Source: Platerodrilus igneus (taxonomy: Eukaryota > Arthropoda > Insecta > Coleoptera > Lycidae). From it: a DNA stretch of 64,000 nt. The translations under genes were made by a program, and so were the position numbers. The stretch spans positions 4,428,001 through 4,492,000 of the forward strand of contig JARFIW010001104.1 in assembly GCA_036346225.1 (NCBI GenBank), in the 5' to 3' direction. Of this stretch, positions 45,193-57,800 are shown piece by piece. The notes beneath the pieces were generated by a model. That model saw only the letters and a program-made list of their open reading frames with translations. It was not told where the DNA came from and ran no database searches. Within the stretch, counting starts at the first letter, position 1. Each line of letters opens with the position of its first letter.

Positions 45193-48153
45193 TAGGGATG
45201 GACTGGGGCTCGGGCTTTCGGGCCAGCCCGGCCCGAGCCCGGCCCGATTTCGGGCTCGAATCCGGGCCGGGCCGATGACTACTTTATTCGGGCCGGGCCC
45301 GTGCCGGGCCTATCATTTTTCGGGCCGGGCCGGGCCAAACTATTCGGGCCGGCCCAAACTTTTCGGGCCGAAAAACTCACGAGTAGATACTCCATCGTCC
45401 CTTCACTTCTATCTCACATTGAGTAAGTAAACGTTCTTAATTATATTTTCACGTAGTGTCTTCATGAACCCATTAATAATCAGTTTTTCGTCTTGTTTAG
45501 TGTAAAGGAGACGTGATATTATAACTCACTTCTTATACCGAATATTTTTTCTAGTCCTATTTAATGTTCCTCATGTTGTACTTTAGGCAAGCATCAAACT
45601 AGGTGATTTATTCATAATTCAAAAGTTTGCACGATTTATATTATGTATATGTATATACTCCAAATCTCAATCATGCGGCGAACGTCGATATTAGCAATCG
45701 CGTGTATAATTTATGTCTACCGCCTAAAACACTAGAGAGTTATTGCAAAGTTCATTTTACCAATTTTTTTATAAAGTTTTCTTTTATTTGACATTTACAC
45801 ATGCGCAATTACACCTTTAATGTTTGTACTTTATTAAAATACAGGACACCTTTATTTAATTTAAATACAGGCAGGGAATGCTTTTATTTAAGACGCCTTA
45901 ATTTTGACATATGCCAAATGCTTAACGTACAAACTTACATTTAATTGTCTGCTTTGTGTATAAATCTAGCGAAATAAATGGTTTTTTGTAGTGTAAAAAT
46001 CCTTTTGAAAATAGAAATGCTATATGCTTGGAAAGGAGTAAAAACAGTGTCTTGAAGTAAACTCAAAAAGTATTCCGTGAAAACACTTTGACAACACATA
46101 CAAATGTTATCGAATCAGTGGGAAATAAAAGACTCAAATAATAAAAAAAAGGTTTATCTTTGTGTGAATACAATTTCTTTGATTTTTTCCAATACAGTTA
46201 AACAAGTATTATAGGTCACCTTATCACAAAAGGGATTAATTCTTTATTCATTTTTAAAACATAACCTATAGATATAGAATACTAAACATATATGTCAGAA
46301 TAAAGAGTAAGGGAAAAAACACTTGCACTAACACTCCTTTAGATTGGATGCAAACTTTTAAAAAAGGATACTTTATTTGAAGATTCTTTTAATAAAGTCT
46401 GCTTGTAGTGAGTTTGTAACAACTCTCTAATTTCAAGTAGGTAATTTTAGTAAAATTCTTTGCAGTAGGAACGACAAAATAAAGCGGACGCAAATTTATT
46501 ATAAAGGTTATAAGGTGCGTTAAGCGTACAATTTCATAAACATTGAAAATTCCTAAACATTTTGTACCTTTGTTTCCTATTTCTAGGATTTTTTAAAGAA
46601 TTGTTACGTTTATTTTCAGCATAAATTAATTAGCTTATTTTTCTCCCTTATTAATTCAATACCCGCTCGAATAAATTCTGTTTCTACTGTTAAATCCTTC
46701 AACATAATTAATAATAAACACGCTCACGAATAAATTCCTCAACTTAAATCTAGTTGCTTTAAAACGACAAGTTTATGCAACAACTAAATAGTTATATCCT
46801 GTTTCAGATACCCGTTATCTTGGTATACATTACGACCGCCTATAATGATTTTCTCTATTGTTTCAATGTAAAAACTTGTTGAAATAAGGTCGCACACTAT
46901 CTGATAAAACCCGGGTTTTCCAGTTTTAATCGCGCTTCGGTAAGCGAGGATTTGCAGTTGTAATTCGTGTTATTTAAACCATTGTTAAATTTGCTCCTAC
47001 AGCTTCGACATATTTTCTACATTATTCGTCACCGTATTTCAAAAGCAATGCACGTCTGTTTATTTTCTGTTCGACAACTAGGAGGTGTCTTGCGTGGATT
47101 GCTTTTTTTAACTGGGGGCCAAATGGGTTCTTCCTTTCTGCTTTTGTGCGTAGGTCGTTGCTGTAGTTACGATGCCAGGGTGAATGGATCCTGAATACCG
47201 CGACGTTTCTGTGTTGACTCACCCCCAACGGTTTCCAAGCTAAGTATCTGGACACCTACAGGTATGCAACTCGTTTTCTTTTGTGTGTGTCAATGGGATA
47301 TTCCATATCAACATTTGGTGTAGTTATGTGACAAGAAACGTCACATTGTAGAACTATTGTTCGTTGCTGCTAATCGATATTATCGCTCTACATGTGTGAT
47401 GTACCTGTGTTAAAAGTATTGGACAGACACACGCTTATTCCTTTGTACTGATTAGTTTATTTTACAAGCGGTACTATGTACGATTTAAAAGATATCTGAC
47501 AAAAGCTCCCACACGTTAATTCTTTCCTACTAATTAGTTATTTTACAAAAAGTATTAGCTTGACAAAAGCTCTCACAGGTTTATTTACTACTGATTAATT
47601 TTATTTTGTGTAAATACGAGATGCGCACTTCGTATCTAATGTACTAAATTGGTCATATCACCTAACTGTTTGCTTTCAAATAGTAACGCTTAATTTATTG
47701 CTCTTGCTTGTTTGTACAGAATCCGTTATTTATTTTTATTTGTTAATAGATCATCGTGGGCGATGTGTTTTTTGTTTCTTTTTGGTATGTAGGCGAATCC
47801 CCTCACTCTCCGCGTATAATAGTTATCCTAGTACTTACTTTTCTTTCGGCTACGTCTAGGTACGTAACAGAATCAAAAATCAAATGATATACTGCGATAT
47901 GTTCCACAAGTATCTTGATTGTAATTCAAAATCATTATACTCTTAAATTAAACAAAAGAGTGATAGTTACTTGTTGAACACAGAAAAAAATATCTTCTCA
48001 TTCGCTGAATAAAAGTCGGGCCGGCCCGGCAGGCCGGGCCGTCAATTTTCATTTCGGGCCGGGCCTCGGGCCAGTCCGGTTACCATGCTGCGTCGGGCCG
48101 GGCCGGGCTTATTAAAGCCCAGCCCGGCCCGGCCCGGCCCGAGTCCATCCCTA
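45193..48153. mobile_element. Non-autonomous hAT element with GGGCC subterminal arrays
   Basis: The termini TAGGGATGGACT and (reversed) TAGGGATGGACTCGGG form inverted repeats. The 8-bp direct repeat ATTCTGAA (45185-45192 and 48154-48161) flanks it. GC-rich GGGCCGGGCC arrays of 130-180 bp sit just inside both ends, against an AT-rich 2.6-kb interior with no transposase motif. The small open frames inside are not convincing genes. Confidence 0.85.
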
Positions 48154-48161
48154 ATTCTGAA

Positions 48162-48904
48162 TTGGGGGAAAATAATTTTATCTAAATGGATGGCTTAATG
48201 CATGGAAAATATTAGCTGATAGAGTTTTTTGTTATATTACGTTACTCATACTTAGTTCGCCTATGAATGCGTAATATCTAAATTACAAACAATGTATCTT
48301 TTATATAACCGTATATTCAAAATAAATGCATTATATGAAAAACATTAACGTTAAACATATGAAGTACCATGGACTAAGTGTGCTAAGTCGAGTAGATTTT
48401 ACAAAATTTATCATATATAGTATTATAACAGGCACACTTGATATTTTGTAAAATTGCGGGTTACGTTTCGTTGTTTATCTTGCATACTAAACGAAGTGCA
48501 AAATAAAACAGGGAAAAGGCAGAACAGAAAGAAAATAAGTTACCTCCACATACAAAATCCGTTCTTGAGCACCCGAAAACCAAATACATTTTTGAGAAAA
48601 ATTGTTTTTCGAAAATAGCTTTAACAATATTTCTGTTTAAGCTAGATTTAACTGCGTTCAACCCCTTCTTCATCTTCCCGACAACAAAATGATCTACATG
48701 ATGCACATTTGCCCACATTGCATTTCCTTATTACCATTTTTACTTATAAATTTCTGACAGTGAAACTCTTTTTTTGTTTTAGATCTCTAATACCGAATTC
48801 AATAAGCGAAATGATTTTTTATAATTTGAACCACTTTCAACAGTCTGTCGCAAAAACGAACAAATACACAACTCTACCGATTTCCATACATTTGTAATTT
48901 TTAC
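48162..48904. other. No recognisable gene
   Basis: AT-rich sequence between the hAT element and a retroelement fragment. Confidence 0.45.
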
Positions 48905-49580
48905 AGTAACTCATCATCATTAAGTTTTCAGTCCTGAAACTAGTTGGACGCGTGCCTCCATTGTTTCCTATTCCAAGCTAAATTACATATTTTTCTGAAA
49001 TTCCCACAGCCCGCATCTTTCACAATCTCTACCTCTCTTTTTCTGTTCTCTGCTTCTAATATATCCCGCACTATTCTCTCATGCCTTAGTATGTGTCTCT
49101 CCTATCTTTTACTGTTTTCCACATGTTTATTTCTCCCCCTCCAATTTCTAATACGCCTTTGTTTTTAATTTTGTCTGTTCATTACATCTTCATCATACAC
49201 CTGTAGCAGCACATTTCAAAGGTTTCTATGTTTCCTGTCCGCTTCTCCTACTGTCTACATTTCACAACCGTATGCTCCATGCATACGCTTTCAGCAATTT
49301 TTCCTTGTTTCTATGTTTGTTGTCATCAAACAGTAGTTGCTTTTTCTTGCTAAATACAGTATGGTTTTATGTTCTAGGTAAAAAAATCCTTAATCTCTTG
49401 TAAGGTCTGGTTTTCTATTTGTATTCTGGTTTTTGACTTGTTTCCCTTCCTTTACATACTAGTATTTTTGTTTTATTTTTATTAACTTTCATACCGCATC
49501 ATTCTGTAAGTACTGTTCCCATTTTATTAACAGCAGCTTGTAACTCTTCTTTGTTAGATGCTAATACCGCTTGTTGTCGT
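48905..49580 (-). mobile_element. RTE-like 3' fragment
   Basis: The 3' terminus is TCATCATCATTAAGTTTTCA (reversed), followed by CTAGTTGGACGCGTGCC. Decayed C-terminal and reverse-transcriptase tail sequence (a KTKILVC-like stretch near 49460) continues to about 49580. It is the same family as the copies at 15-24 kb. Confidence 0.7.
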
Positions 49581-49689
49581 ATTTATCGGAAAACTCTATT
49601 AGGTATTTAATCAGCAAACTTCTATTTCTAAACTTCAGACAAACTGCAGTAGTTAAATGGAAATATGATATTAGCATTGAAATACTTGA

Positions 49690-50385
49690 AATACTTATAA
49701 TCATATTTCTGTATTAGAAAATCTCACCAATAGGGTTAGGCAATTTCTTTTAAGAAATATAATTGTTAGGTTACTACATTTTTGATTTAAGGAAAAATTA
49801 TATATTATATATATTACATACATGGTTCACACACAAAGGTTGTCGAATTCATTATGTCAGTTTTAAAGGTTAGGGTTGATGTTATCATCGTAATTTCGTT
49901 CTAAATTACTACAGTTTTATGATTCGTTTGTTTTGATTAATAATGTATTAAGGTGGCGCGCCGGTGACCTCATTAGCTGGACATGAAATCTTCAAAAACA
50001 GTTTTGTGTTGACTCAAATAAATAAACTGTCCCTGCATCTTGTTCAGTTAGCCTAAGTGTAAGTTGATTATACATACATATCAGATAGAGCGACAGAAGG
50101 AATTTTTATTTTGTAGTCTTAATTCATCTGTCCGAAGAAAGCAAAAACAAAAAAAAAACCTAATTAAAACTGTAGCTAAAAGGAAAGTTTCTAAAATCGA
50201 TTGTGAAATCACGCCGCTAGATAATTGCGAAATAATTTATTCAATAACACTGTAACTATACCTTTACATTAATTAAAAACCCAATATAAACATTTGCATA
50301 ACCCTATTGGTGAGATTTACTCATACACAAACTATTAAAATGAAATACGATTTTAGGTATTTCAAAGGAACATCAACCTCGTATA
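49690..50385. mobile_element. Inverted-repeat element (MITE candidate)
   Basis: AAATCTCACCAATAGGGTTA near 49719 is matched by its exact reverse complement near 50300. Similarity extends outward (TTGAAATACTTATAATCATA against its counterpart at 50345-50372). The interior of about 550 bp is AT-rich with one unsupported 63-codon frame. I could not define a target-site duplication. Confidence 0.5.
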
Positions 50386-50741
50386 GTTTGTTCAATATTT
50401 TTTATTTTGATCAACTTCTGTAGTACTTTTGGACAATGAAATTAATTAATACCAGTTCAAAACGATCGTGTTCAATAAGTAAGTAAATTATTACCATATC
50501 ATCTCTCCAACGAACCTTAAAAATTATACATTTGAATACATAATATTCGCTACATTCGTTCAAGGTAAAAATTTAAACAGAAGATCGCACATATTTAGTT
50601 GGCAAATCGATAAAAGATAACCAATATTAGAAACCTCAGTGATTTCATTGACTTCATTGACCTTGGAATTGAACCCATAGTGAAACATATTAGGCTCGCT
50701 AAAGAGCTTTTTCCAACTGATTTAAATCAATATCGTTATAT

Positions 50742-51796
50742 ACAAGGGTCTATCAATAAGTCCATAGAGAATTGCAGAAAAAACCTTTTTTTTGGGTAGA
50801 TTTTTTTGTATTTTTCAACATAATCTCCCTTCAGCTCTATACATTTTTCTAAGCGTATGTACAAAAAATGGAATTTTGCAAGCTCCTCAAAATAGGCATT
50901 TGTTTGGGCTATGACCTTCTCGTTAGACGTAAATCTTTGTCCGCCAAGTAACTGGAGGCCAAATCTGGCGAATACGGTAGACGTTGTAATAATTGGAACT
51001 TTAATTCCATAATTTTGGCCACCGCAACTGCGCAGGTGTACACCCGTGCATTGACTTGATGAAAAAGGATCTTTTTTCCTTTCAAATGAGTAAGTTTTCC
51101 TTGATTTTTTCGCTCAGCCGGTCCAATAACGACGCATAATACTCTCCTGTTATCGTTTTTCTCTTCTTCAAGTAATCAATGTAGATGATTTGGCGTGCAT
51201 CCAAAAGACCGTGACCATAACCTTGCAGGCCGATTTTACCGTCTTCGCCTTTTTCGGAACCCGTTCGCCTTTAAAAATCCACTGTTTTGACTGTTCTTTT
51301 CTCTCTGGAGCGTAATGATGTATCCATGTTTTGTTGACAGTTATGAATCGACGCAGAAAATTTTCAGGATTGCGACGGAAAAGCGTCGAAGCGGCCTAAG
51401 AATCGACCACACGATTGCGTTTATTCTCCACTATGAGCAAACGCGGCACCCCTCTTGCCGGGATTTTTGTCGCAGCTAACTTTTCGTGCAAAACTGTAGC
51501 GATTGTGCCTTGCGATATGCCTGTAGCCTCGACTTTTTCGTGCACTTTTATTCGTCGATCATTTAAAATCATATCGTAGATTTTGTCAATCATTTCGTGG
51601 GTAGACACTTCCACAGGGCGTCCGGAACGATGTTCGTTTTTTGTGGATGTACGGCCACGTTAAACTCATTCACCCAATTGTAAACAGTTGCAAACACAGA
51701 AACACATGTGCCATGAGCTTCATCCAACTCAGCTTTGACTTTTTTCGCCGTTAACCCTTTTAAATACAAGTGTTTAATTACTGTTCGAAACTCACT
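50742..51796 (-). pseudogene. Mariner transposase, decayed
   Basis: On the minus strand the order is FRTVIKHLYLKGLTAKKVKAEL..VYNWVNEF (about 51790-51665, the N-terminal helix-turn-helix), MEVSTHEMIDKIYDMI..NDRRIKV..TGISQGTI (51614-51510), VPRLLIVENKRNRV, then decayed DDD-domain pieces. It ends RFTSNEKVIAQTNAYFEELAK and KCIELKGDYVEK near 50830. GGGTCTATCAATAAGTCC at about 50745 is the 3' terminal inverted repeat. Many stops and frameshifts occur. The 5' end runs into (TA)n and its terminal repeat is missing. Confidence 0.85.
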
Positions 51797-51802
51797 TATA
51801 TC

Positions 51803-51851
<49 letters not shown>

Positions 51852-51868
51852 ATATCTATATCTATTAT
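51797..51868. repeat. (TA)n with TATATC repeats
   Basis: A TA array and short TATATC units join the truncated mariner to the satellite. Confidence 0.9.
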
Positions 51869-51894
51869 ATCGTCAGACTTAAAAAGTATTACGA

Positions 51895-54800
51895 AATAAG
51901 GCTTGAGACAAAATTTTATTAAAACGAGTGCATTTTTGAGGATTTGCAATAGCAAGGGAAATAGCATATTTTTAATACTACTACACTTATTGAAAAGTGC
52001 CAAAAAGCATTATTTAGAGTTAGTTCTCTTTCACTTAGTGCCATACCTGCGAAGACGGAAACTGCCATAGGGTTTGAGAAAAACAATTTGAGGTTAGTAC
52101 ATATTCGGGTATTTGCAGTGGCGCACGGAAAACTATATTTTTAACACTACAACACTTTAAAAAAGCAGCAGTGTGCGTTGTTTAGCGCAAATGGCACTCT
52201 ACCTATGATCATAATTGCGAGGAAAGGATCCGTCATAAGGCTTGAGAGAAAAACTTTGAAATTAGTGCATCTTTGAGGATTTGTAGTAGCATTGGGAATA
52301 ACATTTATTTAATACTACGAGACTTATTGAAAAGTGCCAAAGAAACATTATTTGGAGCAAGTTCTCTTCTACTTAGCGCCATACCTGCAAGGACAAGGAC
52401 TGATAAGAGTTTGATAAAAAATTTTTGAAGTTAGTGTATATTCGGGTATTTGCATTGGCTCACGGAAAATTATATTTTGAACACCAAGTCACATGCGTTG
52501 TTTAGCGCAAACTACACTCTATCCATGGCCATAATTGCGAGAACAGGATCCGTCATAAGGCATGAGAAAAATTTTTTTGAAGTTAGTGCATTTTTAAGAA
52601 TTTGCACTAGCAAAAGGAATGGCACATTTTTAATACTACCACAATTATTGAAAAGTGCCACAAAGCATTATTTGGAGCAAGTTCTCTTTTACTTAATCCA
52701 ATTCCTGCGAGGACAAGTAGTGATTGGGATTGAGAAAATAATTTTAAAGTTAGCGCATATTCGGGTATTTGCATTGACGCACGGAAAATTATATTTTAAA
52801 CACTACGTCATTTGTGTTGCTTAGCGCAAGCAGCACTCTACCTTTGGCCATAATTACGAGGACAAGGACCTTCATATAGCTTGAGAAAATTTTTTTGAAG
52901 TTAGTGCATTTTTGAGGAAATGCAATAGCAATAAGAATGGCATATTTTTAAAACTACGACACTTATTAAAAAGTGCCAAAAAGCATTATTCGAAGCAAAT
53001 TCCTACTACTTAGCGCCATACCTGCGAGGACAAGGACTGATAGGGTTTGAGAAAAAAAATTTGAGGTAAGTGCATATATGAGTATTTGCATTGGCGCACG
53101 GAAAATTATATTTTGAACACTACTTCATTTGTGTTGCATAGCACAAGGGCGGCACTCTACCTATGGCTATAATTGCGAAAACAGGATCCGCCATAAGACT
53201 TGAGAAATTTTTTTTTGAAGTTAGTGCATTTTTGAAGATTTGCAATAATAAGGGAATAGCATATTTTTAATACCACGACACTTATTGAAGAGTGTTAAAG
53301 AGCATTATTTAGAGTAAGTTCTCGTTGACGCACGGAAAATTATATTTTTAACACTGCGTCACTTACCGAAAAGTAGCAGTGTGCGTTGTCTAGCGTAAGC
53401 TGCATTCTACCTATGGCGATAATTGCGAGAGAAGTATCCGTCATAAGGCTTGAGAAAATTTTTTTTTGATGATAGTGCATTTTTGAAGATTTGTAATAGC
53501 AAGGGGAATAACATATTTTTAATACTACGACAGCTATTGAAAAGTGCAAAAAATCATTATTTGGTGGAGCAAGTTCTTTTCTACTTATCGCAATATCTGC
53601 GAGGACAAGGACTGGTAGGGTTTAAAAATTTTTTTTTGACATGAGTGCATATTCGGGTTTTTGCATTGGCGCACGGAGAATTATATTTTAAACACTACGT
53701 CATTTGTGTTGCTTAGCGCAAGCAACACCATACCTATGGCCATAATTGCGAGGAAAGGATCTGTCATAAGGCTTGCCAAAAAACTTTGAGGTTAGTGCAT
53801 TTTTGAGGATTTGCACTAGCAAGGGGATCGGCATATTTTTAATACAACGGCAGTTATTAGAACGTATCAAAAAGCATTATTTGGAGCAAATTGTCTTCTA
53901 CTTAACGCCATACCTAAGGGAACAAAAACTGATAGGGTTTGAGAAAATTTTTTTGAGATTAGTGCATATTCGGGTATTTGCATTGGCGCACGGAAACTTA
54001 TATCTTGAACACTACGTCACTTGCGTTGTTTAGCGTAAGCTGCACTCTACCTATGGCCATAATTGCGAGGACAGGACTCGTCATAATACATGAGAAAAAT
54101 TTTTTTGAAGTTAATGCATTTTTGAGGATATGCACTAGCAAGAGGAATGGCATATTTTTAGTACTAAGAAATTTATTGGAAAGTGCCAAAAAGCATTATT
54201 CGGAGCAAGTTCTCTTCTACTTAACGCCATACCTGCGAGGACAAGAACTGATAGGGTTTGAGAAAAAATTGTTGAGGTTAGTGCATATTCGGGTGTTTGC
54301 ATTGGCGCACGGAAAATTATAGTTTGAACACTACGTCACTTGCGTTGTTTAGCGCAAGCTGCACTCTACCTATGGCTATAATTGCGAGAACAGGACTCGT
54401 CATAAGACATGAGAAAATTTTTTTTGAAGTTAGTGCATTTTTGAGGATTTGCACTAGCAAGAAAAAAGGCATATTTTTAATACTACGAAACTTATTAAAA
54501 AGTGCCAAAGAGCATTATTCGGAGCAAGCTTTCTTTTACTTAGTGCCATACCTGAGAGGACAAAAACTGATAGGGTTTGAGAAAAATTTTTTGAGATTAG
54601 TGCATATTAGGGTATTTGCATTGGCGCACGGAAAATTATATTTTGAACACTACGTCACTTGCGTTGTTTAGCGCAAGCTGCACTCTATCTATGGCCATAA
54701 TTGCGAGGACAGGATCCATCATAAGGCATGAGAAAAATTTTTTAAAGTTAGTGCATATCCATGTATTTGCATTTGCGCACGGAAAATTATATTTTGAACA

Positions 54801-57800
54801 CTACGTCATTTGTGTTGCTCAGCGCAAGCGGGATTCTACCTACGGTCATAATTGCGAGGACAGGATCCGTCATAAGACATAAGAAAAAATATTTTGAAGT
54901 TAGTGCATTTTTGAGGATTTGCAATGGCAAGGGGAATAGCATATTTTTAATGCTACGACACTTATTGAAAAGTGACAAAATGCATTTTTTGGAGCAAGTT
55001 CTCTTCTACGTAGTACCATACCTGCGAGGACAAAGACTGATAGGGTTTGAGAAAAAATTTTGAGATTAGTGTACATTTGGGTATTTGCATTAGCACACGG
55101 AAAATTATATTTTGAGCAATGCGTCACTTGCGTTGTTTAGCGCACGCTACACTCTATCTACGGCCAAAGTTGCGGGGACAGGATCCGTCGGAAGGCATGA
55201 GAAAAAATATTTTGAAGTTAGTGCATTTTTGACGATTTGCAATAGCAAAGGGAATAGCATATTTTTAATACTACGACAGTTATTGAAAAGTGCCAAAAAG
55301 CATTAATCGGGGTAAGGTCTCTTCTACTTAGCGCCATACCTGCGATAACAAAGACTGATAAGGTTTGACAAAATAATTTTGAAGTTTATGCATATCCAGG
55401 TATTTGCATTTGCGCACGGAAAATTATATTTTAAACACTACCGTCATTTGTGTTGCTCAGCGTAAGCGGCATCCTACCTATGGCCATAATTACGAAGATA
55501 GGATCCATTATACGACTTGCAAATTTTTTTTTGAAATTAGTGAATTTTTGAGGATTTGCAATAGCAATGGGAATACCATATTTTTAATACTACGGCACTT
55601 ATTGAAAAGAGCTAAAGAGCATTATTTAGAGTAAGTTTTCGTTGGCGAACGGAAAATTATGTTTTAACACTACGTCACCTACCAAAAAATTGCCGAGTGT
55701 GTTGTGTAGCACAAGCTTTATTCCAACTATGGCCATAATTGCGAGAAAAGAATTCGTCATAAGGTTTGAGAAAAATATTTTTGATGTTAGTGTATTTTGA
55801 AGATTTGTAATAGCAGGGGAATAACATATTTTTAATACTACGACACTTAGTGAAAAGTGACAAAAAACATTATTTGGAGCAAATTCTGTTCTACTTAGCG
55901 CCATACCTGCGAGAGCAAGGACTGATAGGATTTAAGAAAAAAATTTTAAGATTAGTGCACTTTCAGGTATTTGCATTGACAGGCGGAAAATTATATTTTG
56001 AGCACTACGTCACTTGCGTTGCTTAGCGCATGCTGCACTCTACCTACGGCCATAATTACGACGACAGGATCCGTCATAATGCTTGAGAAAATTTTTTTTG
56101 AAGTAAGTGCATTTTTGAGGATTTGTAATAGCAAGAGCGAATAGAATATTTTTAAAACTACGGCACTTACTAAAAAGTGCCAAAAGCATTACTCGAAGCA
56201 AGTTCTCTACTACTTAGCGCCGTACTTGCGAGGACAAGGACTGATAGGTTTTGAGAAAAAAATTTTGAGGTTAGTGCATATTCGGGTATTTGCATTGGCA
56301 CACGGAGAATTATATTTTAAACACTACGTCACTTGCGTTGTTTAGCGCAAGCTGCACTCTACCTATTGCCATAATTGCGAGGACAGGATCTATCATAAGG
56401 CATGAGAATTTTTGAAGTTAGTGCATATTCATGTATTTGCATTTGCGCACGGAAAACTATGTTTTGAACACTACATCATTTGTGTTGCTTGGCGCAAGCG
56501 GCATTCTATTTACGGCCATAATTTCGAGGACAGGGTCCGTCATAAGACATAAAAAAAAATATTTTGAAGTTAGTGCATTTTTGAGGATTTGCAATAGCAA
56601 GAGGAATAGCATATTTTTAATACTACGACACTTATTGAAAAGTGCCAAACAGCATTAGTCGGAGCAAGTTCTCTCTTACTTAGCGCCATACCTGCAAGGA
56701 CAAGGACTGATTTTGAAGTTAGTGCATGTCCAGGTATTTGCATTTGCTAACGGAAAATTATATTTTTAACATTACGTCACATACCGAAAAATTGCCGTGT
56801 GCGCTGTATAGCACAAGCTTTATTCTAACTATGCCCATAATTGCGAGAAAAGGATCCGTGATAAAGCTTGAGAAAAATATTTTTAATGTTAGTGCATTTT
56901 TGAAGATTTGTATAAGAAAGGGGAATAGCATATTTTTAATACTACGACACTTATTAAAAAGTGACAAAAAGCATTATTTGGAGCAAGTTCTCTTCTACTT
57001 AGTACCATACCTGTGAAGACATAGACTGATAGGGTTTGAGAAAAAATTTTGAGATTAATGTACATTCGGGTATTTGCATTATCACACGGAAAATTATATT
57101 TTGAGCAATGCGTCACTTGCGTTGTTTAGCGCACGCTGCACTCTATCTACGGCCATAGTTGCGAGGACAGGATCCGTCGTAAGGCATGAGAAAAAATATT
57201 TTTAAGTTAGTGCATTTTTGACGATTTGCAATAGCAAAGGGAATAGCATATTTTTAATACTACGACAGTTTTAAAAAGTGCCAAAAAGCATTAGTCGGGG
57301 TAAGGTCTCTTCTACTTAGCGCCATACCTGCGATAACGAGGACTGATTGGGTTTGACAAAAAAATTTTGAAGTTTATGCATATCCAGGTATTTGCATTTG
57401 CGCACGGAAAATTATATTTTAAACACTACCGTCATTTGTGTTGCTTAGCGTAAGCGGCATCCTACCTATGGCCATAATTACGAAGATAGGATCCATTATA
57501 AGGCTTGTGAAATTTTTTTTGAAATTAGTGAATTTTTGAGGATTTGCAATAGCAATGGGAATACCATATTTTTAATACTACGGCACTTATTGAAAAGAGC
57601 TAAAGAGCATTATTTAAAGTAAGTTTTCGTTGGCGCACGAGGGAAGGTTCGTGGCTTCGAGCGGTCCTTTTTAAAAAGACTCTTTAAACTTTAACACATT
57701 TATTTAGGTTTTATACAGAAGTTAAATATTGAATTTAGACAATATTATTTATTATTCTAAGTTCCAAAATTATTACTTATTGTACAGTGAGCTATCTACG

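Noticed and set aside
45149..45430. Gly/Pro/Arg-rich 93-codon frame
   Set aside because: It reads through the GGGCC array at the end of the hAT element.
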